A DNA stretch of 64,000 nt from Streptomyces pristinaespiralis (GTDB lineage Bacteria > Actinomycetota > Actinomycetes > Streptomycetales > Streptomycetaceae): positions 5,084,001 through 5,148,000 of the forward strand of contig NZ_CP011340.1 in the NCBI RefSeq assembly GCF_001278075.1. Reading direction: 5' to 3'. A model generated the notes under the pieces. The model had not been told where the DNA came from and did no database searches. It saw only the letters and a program-made list of their open reading frames with translations. The position numbers and the translations under genes are program-made. Shown in pieces: positions 17,762 through 26,818 of this stretch. Every line of letters starts with the position of its first letter. The stretch's first letter is position 1.

Positions 17762-18337
17762 AACCCGCTTGCGACTCGTCACGGGTGATACAAAGAAGGC
17801 CCGCTCGACTGATGCAGAACAACGGGGTTCGTGTCCGAATCACTCCTTCCGGTCGATGCGCTTGCCGGAGGAGCGGGGGAGTTCGTCCGGGCAGCAGACC
17901 GTACGAAGGGGGAAGCGCAGATGGGGCAGCCGCCGCCTGCCGGTCGGTCACGACCCGAGGACCAGTGGCACCGGGTTCCGCACCCGCCCGCCCGCAGGCC
18001 CCCCGTCGCCCGGTCCCGCCACCGGGCCCACCCGCCGTTCCGCGTACTTCCGCCGTCGTGGCCCGCAGCGGCCGGCGGCCCGGCCCGCGGTGAGCAGAAC
18101 CCCTTCCGAGCCGACGACGGCGACGGCGCGGTGACCGGAGCCGGCAGGTCCTCGGCCCGGCGGGACCGGCGTACCGCGAGGGCCCGCCCTTCCTCCCGGC
18201 GCCTGCCGTCCTCGCGCTCGGGGACTTTGCCGGGTGTGCGGCGAACACCGTGATGGCTTTCGGCAGATGAACGCGTCTGGGTCGTCCGGACATCCCCAAC
18301 TCCTACTCGCATCTCCCACCCCATGAGGTAGTACGCC
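17762..18337. other. Long intergenic region, no confident gene
   Basis: These 576 bases precede the first beta-propeller gene. An open frame on the plus strand from ATG 17921 to 18253 has an AAGGGGG sequence upstream and would encode a basic, Pro/Arg-rich 110-residue protein, but its composition decays along its length and I recognise no domain. Frames on the other strand look no better. It may be a decayed gene or a long leader. The downstream gene has only a weak GAGG site near 18324. Confidence 0.4.
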
Positions 18338-20137
18338 ATGACGCAGCCGCCGAACCAGCCCCCGCAGGGAGGCTTCGGAGCCCCCCAGGATCCTCAGCAG
18401 GGAGCTCCGCAGCAGCCCCAGCCGCCCGTGCAGCCGCCGCAGATGCCGCCCGCCCCGCAGGGACCGCCGGTGGCGCCTCCGGGTGCGCCCGCGCCCGGTT
18501 ACGGCTACCCGCAGCAGCCTCCCGGCCAGCCGGGCTACGGCTATCCGCAGCAGCCGGGGCCGTACGCGCAGCAGCCGGGCCCGTACAACCAGCAGCCCGG
18601 CGCGTACAACCAGCCGGGTCCGTACGGGCAATACCCCACCCAGCCGCAGTACCCGGGCGCGCCCGCGCCGGGCGGCGGTGGCGGGGGGAGCTTCTTCAAG
18701 GGGAAGACGGGCATCATCGTGGCCGCGTCGGCCGCCGCGCTGCTCGTCGTCGGCGGAGGTACCTGGTACGCCGTCAGCAGCGGCGACGAGAAGGAGGACA
18801 AGCCGGCCGTCGGCAAGTCCAGCGACGACCCGAAGCCGACCGGCTCGGCCTCCGTCGACCAGGGCGACGGAAGCGGCACCGGACGTGAGGGCGACGACGA
18901 CCTCAACGCCGGCCGCAAGGACGGCGAGGCCAAGGTCCTGTTCCTGACGAAGAACGACGTCGACCTGCCCCGCAACGGTGCCGAGGTGTTCGGCCCGTGG
19001 GTGGCCGGCGACACCGTCGTCAAGGCCATGTACCGGGAGGTCGCCGGCTACTCGGTGACCGACGGCAGCAAGAAGTGGAGCGTGCCGCTCTCCGCCGAGG
19101 TGTGCTCGGCGCCGGCGCAGACCTCCGCCGACGGCAAGATCGTCATCGGTGTGAAGGACGGCCTCACCGAGAAGGCCAAGTGCAACGACCTCCAGATGAT
19201 CGACCTGAAGACGGGCAAGGCGGGCTGGAAGAAGCCGATCCCGAAGGCGTCCGGCGCGTTCGCCTCGCTCTCCGACTTCACCCTGGCCATCAGCGGCACC
19301 ACCCTCGCGGTGGGCGGCAGCGGCAACTCCTACGGCTTCTCGATGGCCGACGGCAAGCAGCTCTTCGGCAAGCCCGGCAGCGGCTGCAAGCCGTTCGCCT
19401 TCGCCGGCGGCCCCAAGCTGCTGGCCGGTGCGAGCTGCCCCACGGACGACTACGACAAGCCGAAGCAGCAGCTCCAGGAGATCGACCCCGCCAGCGGCAA
19501 GCCCCGGTGGACGTACAACACCCCCGAGGGCTGGGAGATCGACAAGGTCTACTCCGCGAGCCCGCTGGTCATCTCCATCACCCAGCGTGAGCCGGAGAAG
19601 AAGTGGTCGATCATCGCGCTGACCGACAACGGCAAGCTGCGCTCGCAGATCTCGGGCGGCAAGAACGACAAGTTCCAGCCGCGCTGCGGCGGCGCGTTCG
19701 TGATCTTCGGTCAGAACCTCGAGGGCTGCACCGGTGTCGCCGCCGACGCGAAGCACTTCTACATGGCCACGGAGACCGAGTACGGCAAGGCCAACGAGCT
19801 CGTCGCCTTCAGCCTCGACAGCGGCAAGGAGGCCTGGCGGGCACCGGCCGGCGAGGAGCGCAAGATGACGCCGCTGCGCATCGAGGGCGGCAACGTCCTC
19901 GTCTACATGCAGCCCTCGTACGACACGGGCGGCGGTGTCGCCACCGTCGCGCCGACCGGTGGGGCGCCGAAGATGCTGCTCCAGCACCCGGCCTCGACCG
20001 CCGAGATCGAGAACTCCTTCTACTCCCCGAAGATGGCGTACGCGGACGGCCGGTTCTTCATCGCCAGCGGTCGTGTGAGCGCGCCCGACGACAAGGCCGA
20101 GAAGGAGACGAAGACCATGATGGGCTTCGGCCAGTGA
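18338..20137 (+). CDS. Membrane-anchored PQQ-like beta-propeller protein (BamB-like), copy 1
   Basis: The 599-residue product starts with a 120-residue Pro/Gln/Tyr-rich cytoplasmic region with GYGYPQQP repeats, followed by one membrane segment (about residues 127-147) and a large extracytoplasmic domain whose W-containing repeats (SVTDGSKKWSVPL, DLKTGKAGWKKP, PASGKPRWTY, SLDSGKEAWRAP) mark PQQ-like propeller blades. No PQQ-binding chemistry is implied; such proteins are scaffolds or binders. The next gene is a paralogue on the same strand, 52 nt away. The function is unknown. Confidence 0.85.
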   Translation: MTQPPNQPPQGGFGAPQDPQQGAPQQPQPPVQPPQMPPAPQGPPVAPPGAPAPGYGYPQQPPGQPGYGYPQQPGPYAQQPGPYNQQPGAYNQPGPYGQYPTQPQYPGAPAPGGGGGGSFFKGKTGIIVAASAAALLVVGGGTWYAVSSGDEKEDKPAVGKSSDDPKPTGSASVDQGDGSGTGREGDDDLNAGRKDGEAKVLFLTKNDVDLPRNGAEVFGPWVAGDTVVKAMYREVAGYSVTDGSKKWSVPLSAEVCSAPAQTSADGKIVIGVKDGLTEKAKCNDLQMIDLKTGKAGWKKPIPKASGAFASLSDFTLAISGTTLAVGGSGNSYGFSMADGKQLFGKPGSGCKPFAFAGGPKLLAGASCPTDDYDKPKQQLQEIDPASGKPRWTYNTPEGWEIDKVYSASPLVISITQREPEKKWSIIALTDNGKLRSQISGGKNDKFQPRCGGAFVIFGQNLEGCTGVAADAKHFYMATETEYGKANELVAFSLDSGKEAWRAPAGEERKMTPLRIEGGNVLVYMQPSYDTGGGVATVAPTGGAPKMLLQHPASTAEIENSFYSPKMAYADGRFFIASGRVSAPDDKAEKETKTMMGFGQ

Positions 20138-20189
20138 CCGATTCCGCCGTCGTAGGACCCACCTTCCGTTCCCCAGAGGTAAGCAAGCC

Positions 20190-22037
20190 ATGACGCAGCC
20201 GCCGCCACCGCCCAGTCAGCCGCCCGGCCCGCCGCCGGGGCAGCCCCCGAACCAGCCGCCGAACCAGCCGCCAGGTCAGCCCTCGGGCGGTGGCTACGGA
20301 CTGGCCAAGGAGCCCCAGCAGCCGCCCGGCGGATACGGCACGCCCCCGCCTCCGCAGGCCCCGGCGCCCTACGGCCACCCGCAGACGCCCCCTCCGGCCG
20401 AGCCGGGCTACGGCTATCCCCAGACGCAGCCCCAGCCCCAGGCGCCCGCACCGGGAGCGGCGCCCTACGGCTACCCGCAGCACGGTGCGCCGCAGCCCGC
20501 CTACAGCGCGCCGACGCAGCCGATGATGCCGCAGCCCGCCGCGCCCTCCGGGGGCGGCGGACTGCTGAACAGGACGCAGCTGCAGATCGTCATCGCCGCG
20601 TTCGTCGCCATCGTGCTGATCATCGGCGGCGGCTTCTGGTACTCGTCCACCAAGGACGACGGCGGCAAGCAGGACGAGGCGAAGAACAGCTCCGGTGAGA
20701 ACGGGGGCGGCAAGGGCGGCAAGGGCGACGACGCCCCGGCCGCCGCCGACGGCCCCGGCAAGGAGAAGGCCCCGGCCGACACCGCCTCCAAGGTCGCCTT
20801 CCAGCTGCCGATCCCCGCGCGCTTCGACGTGACGGGTGTGCCGGGCTCCTGGGTCACCGACAAGGCGTTCGTCAAGACGAGCGTCAACGCGATCGTGGCC
20901 CACGACGTGGCCAAGGGCACCGTGCTGTGGACCCTGGACCTGCCGGGCCAGGTGTGTGCCGCATCGCGTCACATGACCGACGACAACAAGACCGCGGTCG
21001 TCTTCGAGGCCACGAAGCGGGCCAAGGGCGACAAGGGCTACCCGCCGTGCTCCGAGGTCGGCGTCGTCGACCTCACCGCCGGCAAGCTGCTGTGGAGCAA
21101 GTCCGTCACCGGTGGCGCGAGCGGCGACGAGAAGGCCCGCTTCGACCAGGTCACCCTCAGCGGCAACACGGTGGCCGCCGGATACCTCGGCGGCAGCGCC
21201 GCGTTCGACCTGACGACCGGTGCGATTCGGTGGAAGCCCACCGTCGACGCCGAGGAGTGCCGGGACATCGGCTACGGCGGCGGCAAGGCGCTCGTCGCGG
21301 TGCGCCGCTGCGGTTCGTACGACAACGCGCAGGTGACCATCCAGCCGCTCAACCCGGAGAACGGCACCCCGCTCTCCTCGTACAAGATGCCGGCCGGTGT
21401 CGAGGACGCGCGGATCGTCTCCTCCGACCCGCTGGTCGTCGCCGCCGACGTCGGTGACACGGGAACCTTCGGCATCTCGGACTTCTTCTCGATCGACGGC
21501 AAGACCGGGAAGCTGCGCGCCAAGATCGCGGCGCCGGGCGACAAGTACCTCGCGAGGTGCTCCGCCAGCGACGGCGTCGAGGGCTGCCAGTTCGTCGTCG
21601 TCGGCAACGACAGGATCTACCTGCCGACGGAGGAGCACGAGGGCACCGGCGAGTCCTACTCGCGCACCAACGAGATCATCGCCTTCGACCTGGCGACCGG
21701 AAAGGCCGTCAGCGGCCGTGCGGACGCCGGTGAGGGGTACCACTCGCTGCCGCTGCGCATGGACGGTGGCAACATCATCGCCTACAAGTGGCCCCCCTAC
21801 GACAAGGGCGGCCAGGTCGTCAGCATCAACGGCGCCACCCTGAAGGAGACCGTCCTGCTGGTGAACCCGGCGGACAAGACGGTCCGGGACGCCGAGACGA
21901 GCTTCGTGGAATCCGGCTCGGAGTACCACTTCAAGAACGGGCGGCTGTTCATCGCGGACGACACGCTGAGCGAGCCCGACTCGGGCAGCTCGAGCTCGTC
22001 GAAGTTCATGGCGATCTCCTTCGGCCCGAAGAGCTGA
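20190..22037 (+). CDS. Membrane-anchored PQQ-like beta-propeller protein (BamB-like), copy 2
   Basis: The 615-residue paralogue of the previous gene has the same layout: a Pro/Gln-rich N-terminus of about 125 residues, a membrane segment (QIVIAAFVAIVLIIGGGFW), a Gly/Lys/Asp-rich stalk, and a propeller with blades such as AHDVAKGTVLWTLDL and DLTTGAIRWKP. The pair shares TMD-flanking aromatic residues and a C-terminal FxxSGSEY/IADDT-type ending, so it arose by tandem duplication. Transcription ends at a strong hairpin 54 nt past the stop. Confidence 0.85.
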   Translation: MTQPPPPPSQPPGPPPGQPPNQPPNQPPGQPSGGGYGLAKEPQQPPGGYGTPPPPQAPAPYGHPQTPPPAEPGYGYPQTQPQPQAPAPGAAPYGYPQHGAPQPAYSAPTQPMMPQPAAPSGGGGLLNRTQLQIVIAAFVAIVLIIGGGFWYSSTKDDGGKQDEAKNSSGENGGGKGGKGDDAPAAADGPGKEKAPADTASKVAFQLPIPARFDVTGVPGSWVTDKAFVKTSVNAIVAHDVAKGTVLWTLDLPGQVCAASRHMTDDNKTAVVFEATKRAKGDKGYPPCSEVGVVDLTAGKLLWSKSVTGGASGDEKARFDQVTLSGNTVAAGYLGGSAAFDLTTGAIRWKPTVDAEECRDIGYGGGKALVAVRRCGSYDNAQVTIQPLNPENGTPLSSYKMPAGVEDARIVSSDPLVVAADVGDTGTFGISDFFSIDGKTGKLRAKIAAPGDKYLARCSASDGVEGCQFVVVGNDRIYLPTEEHEGTGESYSRTNEIIAFDLATGKAVSGRADAGEGYHSLPLRMDGGNIIAYKWPPYDKGGQVVSINGATLKETVLLVNPADKTVRDAETSFVESGSEYHFKNGRLFIADDTLSEPDSGSSSSSKFMAISFGPKS

Positions 22038-22090
22038 TCCGCACCACGCGCCACCGCTCCACCGCTCCACCGCATCACCGCTCAACCGCA

Positions 22091-22132
22091 CCGCGGCCCG
22101 GTCCCTCGCAGACGCGAGGGGCCGGGCCGCGG
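22091..22132 (+). terminator. Terminator after the propeller gene pair
   Basis: A 19-bp stem (22091-22109 with 22114-22132) contains only one G-T wobble and closes on a 4-base loop. Confidence 0.88.
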
Positions 22133-22331
22133 TCGTACCCCGGTCCTCCTCCTGATGCCTTCTTCCTGATGTCTGCTCTCAAGTGGACCTGTTTGGTGAA
22201 GAATTCGGCATTCCGGGGGGCTTCTGCCGAGTTAGGGACGCGCAATGTCGAACAAGCGTGTACCTTGCCGGGACTGACGGGGTAGCCGGGGAGGGCCGGG
22301 GGGCCGACTCCAGCGGGACGGGGGTTGCGCG

Positions 22332-23027
22332 ATGGGCGTTCGGCTCATGGTGGTCGACGACCACAGGCTGCTCGCGGAGGCGCTCGCCTCCGCGCTGAAG
22401 CTGCGCGGGCACCGGGTGCTCGCGGCCGCGGCACCCGCGGCCGGAGCGGCCGACCTGGTCATAGCCAGGGCCCCGGAGGTGTGCCTGCTGGGCACGGCGA
22501 CGCCCGCGGAGCCGGGCGCTTTCGACCCGGTCGTCCGCATCAAACGGGAGCGGCCGCAGGTGGCGGTGGTGGTCCTCGGGCCGGTACCGAGTCCGCGCGG
22601 GATAGCGGCGGCGTTCGCCGCCGGGGCCTCCGGATACGTGCGCCACGACGAGCGCATCGAGGGCGTGGAGCGGGCGTTGGTGAAGGCCCGGTCGGGGGAG
22701 GCGGTGGTGGCGCCTCAGCTGCTCCAGGGCGCGTTCGCCGAGCTGCTCAACCCGGCCGCGCAGCCGGACGACGAGGGCCAGCGGCTGCTGCAGCTGCTGA
22801 CGCCGCGCGAGGTGGAGGTGCTGGTGCGGGTCGCCGAGGGCGAGGACACCAGGCTGATCGCCGTCGGCATGGGGATCGCGCCGAGCACGGCCCGTACCCA
22901 TGTGCAGCGGGTGCTGATGAAGCTGGGCGTGGGCTCCCGGCTGGAGGCGGCGGCGCTCGCCGCCCGTACCGGTCTGCTGGACCGCGCGGCGTACGGGACT
23001 CCGCCCGGTCCCGGCGCGGCCTACTAG
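22332..23027 (+). CDS. NarL/LuxR-type response regulator lacking the phosphoacceptor Asp
   Basis: The 231-residue protein has a receiver-like domain (1-120) and a C-terminal LuxR helix-turn-helix (LTPREVEVLVRVAEG to TARTHVQRVLMKLGV, about 155-215). The N-terminal acidic pocket VVDDH is kept, but the strand that should end in the phosphorylated Asp reads VCLLGTATP, with Gly in its place, and the conserved Lys is not evident. Activity must then depend on ligand binding, partner proteins or abundance. No kinase gene is adjacent. It lies directly upstream of galT, with a second NarL-type regulator after galK. Confidence 0.88.
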   Translation: MGVRLMVVDDHRLLAEALASALKLRGHRVLAAAAPAAGAADLVIARAPEVCLLGTATPAEPGAFDPVVRIKRERPQVAVVVLGPVPSPRGIAAAFAAGASGYVRHDERIEGVERALVKARSGEAVVAPQLLQGAFAELLNPAAQPDDEGQRLLQLLTPREVEVLVRVAEGEDTRLIAVGMGIAPSTARTHVQRVLMKLGVGSRLEAAALAARTGLLDRAAYGTPPGPGAAY

Positions 23028-23178
23028 GGCGTCGCGGGCCCGGTCCGAGCGGACCACGGGACCCGGCGGCTCCGGCCGGTCGGTCGGCAGGTCACGACAC
23101 CCGGACCGAACACGTTTCCTGATGCCTTTTGTTTGCTTCTCCGTGCGGGCCCGAGCAGGCCCCTGTGGGGGGCACCCA

Positions 23179-23222
23179 TTGACCGGACTGTTGATTTGTG
23201 ATTTCTTGTGTTCGGTTATGTT
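23179..23222 (+). promoter_or_regulatory. Candidate gal operon promoter/operator with hexamer repeats
   Basis: The only clearly AT-rich stretch nearby precedes galT. It holds TTGACC (23179-23184), and imperfect direct hexamers around TGTTGAT, TGTGAT (23197-23202) and TGTGTT, then TATGTT (23217-23222) as a possible -10. From memory, galP1 of Streptomyces lividans is glucose-sensitive and galactose-dependent and is controlled through direct hexamer repeats of this kind. Confidence 0.5.
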
Positions 23223-23248
23223 GGATGGGAGTGGTGAGGGAGCTCCGT

Positions 23249-24292
23249 GTGAAGAAGACGTCGACCCGGCTCGCCGACGGCCGTGAGTTGCTCTACTACG
23301 ACTCGCGCGACGACGCCGTCCGTGATGCCGTCGACCTCCGGCCCCTCGAAGCCGTCGCCACCACGGCCGAGATCCGGCGCGACGAGCTGCTCGGCGACCA
23401 GGTCGCCATCGCCTCCCACCGGCAGGGCCGCATCTACCACCCGCCGGCCGACGAATGCCCGCTGTGCCCCTCGCGCGACGGCCGCCTCAGCGAGATTCCG
23501 GCAGCCGACTACGACGTCGCCGTCTTCGAGAACCGCTTCCCCTCGCTGGCCGGCGACTCCGGCCGCTGCGAGGTCGTCTGCTTCACCTCGGACCACGACG
23601 CGTCCTTCGCCGATCTCACCGAGGAGCAGGCCGGGCTGGTCCTCGAGGCGTGGACGGACCGCACGGCGGAGCTCGCCGAACTGCCCCAGGTCAAGCAGGT
23701 CTTCTGCTTCGAGAACCGGGGCGCCGAGATCGGCGTCACGCTCGGGCACCCGCACGGGCAGATCTACGGCTACCCGTTCGTGACCCCGCGCACGGAGCTG
23801 ATGCTCCGTTCGACGGCCGCCCACCACGCGGCGACCGGGCGCAACCTCTTCGACGACCTCGTCCGGCGCGAGCGTGAGGAAGGGGTGCGGGTGGTGCTGG
23901 AGGGCGAGCACTGGATCGCCTTCGTGCCGTACGCGGCGCACTGGCCGTACGAGGTGCACCTCCACCCGAAGCGGCGGGTGCCCGACCTCCGGGCGCTGGA
24001 CGACGCGGCACGCACAGAATTCCCACAGATCTATCTGGAACTCTTGAGACGCTTCGACCGGATCTTCGGGCCCGGCGAACCGCCCACGCCGTACATCGCC
24101 GCCTGGCACCAGGCGCCGTTCGAAGGCGAGGGAAGGGACGCCTTCGGTCTCCATCTCGAGCTTTTCACCATCCGCCGCACTTCCGGCAAGCTGAAGTTCC
24201 TCGCCGGTTCCGAATCCGGTATGAGCGTGTTCATCAATGATGTGCCGCCGGAGGCCGCGGCGATGCGACTGCGAGAGGTAGCGAGCGAGTGA
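23249..24292 (+). CDS. galT: Galactose-1-phosphate uridylyltransferase
   Basis: The 347-residue enzyme exchanges UMP between UDP-glucose and galactose-1-phosphate in the Leloir pathway. The active-site HPH is in [13 protein letters not shown], with the second-half zinc/His block ending in [13 protein letters not shown] near residue 70 binds metal. GTG at 23249 has GAGGGAG 6-7 nt upstream; longer frames lack a site. The stop overlaps galE by four bases, so galT-galE-galK is one operon. Confidence 0.96.
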   Translation: MKKTSTRLADGRELLYYDSRDDAVRDAVDLRPLEAVATTAEIRRDELLGDQVAIASHRQGRIYHPPADECPLCPSRDGRLSEIPAADYDVAVFENRFPSLAGDSGRCEVVCFTSDHDASFADLTEEQAGLVLEAWTDRTAELAELPQVKQVFCFENRGAEIGVTLGHPHGQIYGYPFVTPRTELMLRSTAAHHAATGRNLFDDLVRREREEGVRVVLEGEHWIAFVPYAAHWPYEVHLHPKRRVPDLRALDDAARTEFPQIYLELLRRFDRIFGPGEPPTPYIAAWHQAPFEGEGRDAFGLHLELFTIRRTSGKLKFLAGSESGMSVFINDVPPEAAAMRLREVASE

Positions 24293-25257
24293 GCAAGAAG
24301 TACCTGGTCACAGGTGGTGCGGGATACGTCGGCGGTGTGGTGGCACAGCACCTTCTGGAGGCCGGTCACGAGGTGACCGTGCTCGACGACCTCTCCACCG
24401 GGTTCCGCGAAGGGGTGCCCGCGGGCGCCGGGTTCATCGAGGGCCGCATCCAGGACGCGGCCCGCCACCTGGACGGCTCGTACGACGGGGTGCTGCACTT
24501 CGCGGCCTTCTCGCAGGTCGGCGAGTCCGTCGCCGAGCCGGAGAAGTACTGGGCGAACAACGTCGGCGGCACCATGGAACTGCTCGCGGCCATGCGCTCC
24601 GCGGGCGTGCGCACGCTGGTCTTCTCCTCCACCGCGGCCACCTACGGCGAGCCGGTCTCCACCCCCATCACCGAGTCCGACCCGACCGCGCCCACCAGCC
24701 CCTACGGCGTCACCAAGCTCGCGGTCGACCACATGATCACCGGTGAGGCGGCGGCCCACGGTCTCGCGGCGGTCTCGCTGCGGTACTTCAACGTCGCCGG
24801 GGCCTACGGCGCCCAGGGCGAACGCCACGACCCCGAGTCGCACCTGATCCCGCTGGTGCTCCAGGTCGCCCTCGGCCGGCGCGAGTCGATCTCCGTCTAC
24901 GGCGACGACTACCCGACCCCGGACGGCACCTGCGTCCGCGACTACATCCACGTCGCGGACCTGGCGGAGGCCCATCTCCTCGCGCTCGACGCCGCCACCG
25001 CCGGTGAACATCTGATCTGCAACCTCGGCAACGGCAACGGCTTCTCGGTGCGCGAGGTCATCGAGACCGTCCGCGAGGTCACCGGTCACCCGGTGCCCGA
25101 GGTGGTCGCGGAGCGGCGGGGCGGCGATCCCGCCGTCCTGGTCGCCTCCGCCGCGAGGGCCCAGGAGCGCCTGGGCTGGAAGCCGAGCCGCGCCGACCTG
25201 GCCGGCATCGTGTCCGACGCCTGGGCATTCGCCCGCAGGAGGGAGAACGGGTCATGA
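24289..25257 (+). CDS. galE: UDP-glucose 4-epimerase
   Basis: The 322-residue extended SDR interconverts UDP-galactose and UDP-glucose. It has the Rossmann TGGAGYVGG at residues 8-16, the catalytic Ser region FSSTAATYG and YGVTK with Tyr/Lys near residues 141-145. GTG at 24289 overlaps the galT stop and its own stop overlaps galK. Besides galactose use, it supplies UDP-galactose for glycans. Confidence 0.96.
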   Translation: MSKKYLVTGGAGYVGGVVAQHLLEAGHEVTVLDDLSTGFREGVPAGAGFIEGRIQDAARHLDGSYDGVLHFAAFSQVGESVAEPEKYWANNVGGTMELLAAMRSAGVRTLVFSSTAATYGEPVSTPITESDPTAPTSPYGVTKLAVDHMITGEAAAHGLAAVSLRYFNVAGAYGAQGERHDPESHLIPLVLQVALGRRESISVYGDDYPTPDGTCVRDYIHVADLAEAHLLALDAATAGEHLICNLGNGNGFSVREVIETVREVTGHPVPEVVAERRGGDPAVLVASAARAQERLGWKPSRADLAGIVSDAWAFARRRENGS

Positions 25258-26366
25258 GTTCCACGGGCGAGGGTGTGTGGGCGGCACCCGGCAGGGTGAA
25301 CCTGATCGGTGAACACACCGACTACAACGACGGTTTCGTGATGCCCTTCGCGCTGCCGCACACCACGGTGGCGACCGTCTCGCGCCGTGACGACGGCGTG
25401 CTGCGGCTGACCTCCACGGACATGGACGGCGGCCCGGTCGAACTGCGCGTCGACGACCTCGCCCCCGGGGGCCCCGGCGGCTGGACCGACTACCCGGCGG
25501 GCGTCGTCTGGGCGCTGCGCGACGCCGGCCACCGGGTCGGCGGCGCGGACATCCACTACGAGTCGACCGTGCCCACCGGCGCCGGTCTCTCCTCGTCCGC
25601 GGCGATCGAGGTCGTCACCGCCCTCGCCCTGAACGATCTGTACGAACTCGGCCTGGAGCGTTGGCGCATGGCCCGCCTGTGCCAGCGTGCGGAGAACGTC
25701 TACGTCGGCGCCCCGACCGGCATCATGGACCAGACGGCCTCCGCCTGCTGCACCGAGGGCCACGCCCTGTACCTGGACACCAGGGACCTCTCCCAGCGGC
25801 AGGTCCCCTTCGACCTGGCCGCTCACGGGCTGGAACTCCTCGTCGTGGACACCCGGGTGAAGCACGCCCACAGCGACGGTGAGTACGGCAAACGTCGCGC
25901 GGGCTGCGAGGCGGGAGCGGCGGCGCTGGGCGTGACCGCCCTGCGGGACGTCCCGTACGACTCGCTGGAGGAGGCGCTCGGCCGTCTCGAGGACCCGGAG
26001 GTGCGCTCCCTGGTCCGGCACATCGTCACCGAGAACCACCGGGTGGAGCGGGTGATCGCTCACCTGGAGGCCGGCGAGGTCAGGGCCATCGGGCCGGTGC
26101 TGACCGAGGGGCACGCCTCACTTCGTGACGACTTCCGCGTCTCCTGCCGGGAGTTGGACCTCGTCGTGGACACCGCGCTGTCGGCCGGCGCGCTGGGGGC
26201 CCGGATGACCGGCGGCGGTTTCGGCGGCTCGGCGATCGTCCTGACGGAGACGTCCGCCTCCCCGCTGGTGGCGAAATCCGTCGAGGAGGCCTTCGCGGCG
26301 GCCTCGCTGGAGCAGCCGCGTGTCTTCACCGCCGTCCCGTCGGCGGGGGCCCGCCGCTTGTCCTAA
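25254..26366 (+). CDS. galK: Galactokinase
   Basis: The 370-residue GHMP kinase phosphorylates galactose at C1. It has the galactokinase signature [16 protein letters not shown] near residues 11-26, the ATP loop [13 protein letters not shown] and the third motif [14 protein letters not shown] at 25254 overlaps the galE stop and is preceded by AGGAGGGAG. The stop codon abuts an inverted repeat also found after the SDR gene at 2427. Confidence 0.97.
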   Translation: MSSTGEGVWAAPGRVNLIGEHTDYNDGFVMPFALPHTTVATVSRRDDGVLRLTSTDMDGGPVELRVDDLAPGGPGGWTDYPAGVVWALRDAGHRVGGADIHYESTVPTGAGLSSSAAIEVVTALALNDLYELGLERWRMARLCQRAENVYVGAPTGIMDQTASACCTEGHALYLDTRDLSQRQVPFDLAAHGLELLVVDTRVKHAHSDGEYGKRRAGCEAGAAALGVTALRDVPYDSLEEALGRLEDPEVRSLVRHIVTENHRVERVIAHLEAGEVRAIGPVLTEGHASLRDDFRVSCRELDLVVDTALSAGALGARMTGGGFGGSAIVLTETSASPLVAKSVEEAFAAASLEQPRVFTAVPSAGARRLS

Positions 26367-26419
26367 GGGCCTCTCGTTCGGATCTTGCCGGGCTCCGGCC
26401 TGATCCGAACGACAGACCC
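26367..26419 (+). repeat. Stop-codon-adjacent inverted repeat (copy B)
   Basis: Arms of 18 bases (26367-26384 and 26402-26419) match at 16 of 18 positions around a 17-base loop. The left arm begins right after the galK stop codon. It mirrors the copy at 2427-2468, with mismatches at the same two positions and a compensated change inside the stem. Confidence 0.75.
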
Positions 26420-26461
26420 CGGCGGCAGGGGCTTCGAGGGGAGCCCGGCCGGGAGGAACCC

Positions 26462-26501
26462 GGGGCGGGCCGGGCGACCAGGGGTGCGCCCGGCCCGCCC
26501 C
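26462..26501 (+). terminator. Terminator after the gal operon
   Basis: A perfect 15-bp G+C stem (26462-26476 with 26487-26501), a 10-base loop and a T-rich tail (TCGTTGTTCTGTTC) form an unusually canonical terminator. Confidence 0.88.
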
Positions 26502-26818
26502 TCGTTGTTCTGTTCTGTGCGTGCGCCGGGCAAAACCTCTCGCCGCTGGTCCACTTGGGTCTCGATCCGGAACATCGGACACACCCCGCACAACGCCGCC
26601 GATCAGTTCTGCACATAGCCTTCCGCTGCCGCCGCACGTCCGTACTCTGAACCACAGCACCGGTGGGGGCCGGTGTCGATCAGGGGGCGAGAGCGCCGGG
26701 TACGGCGCCCGGGGCGGGGTATCAGTCACAGCACGGCGGTGGCCGGGCGATGCGCTGTACCCCCGCCCTTCGGGCGGCGTACCCGTGCCGGTCCGTCCTC
26801 CGACACTGGGGGTGTCCT
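26502..26818 (+). promoter_or_regulatory. Leader and promoter region of the second NarL-type regulator
   Basis: No gene is seen in these 317 bases. TACTCT at 26643-26648 is the best -10 candidate and would give a leader of about 165 nt. GGGGGTG at about 26808-26814 serves as the ribosome-binding site. Confidence 0.4.

Noticed and set aside
17724..18299. Minus-strand open frame in the gap before the propeller genes
   Set aside because: Arg/Gly/Pro-rich random-looking sequence, no start signals, and it runs through a hairpin terminator.
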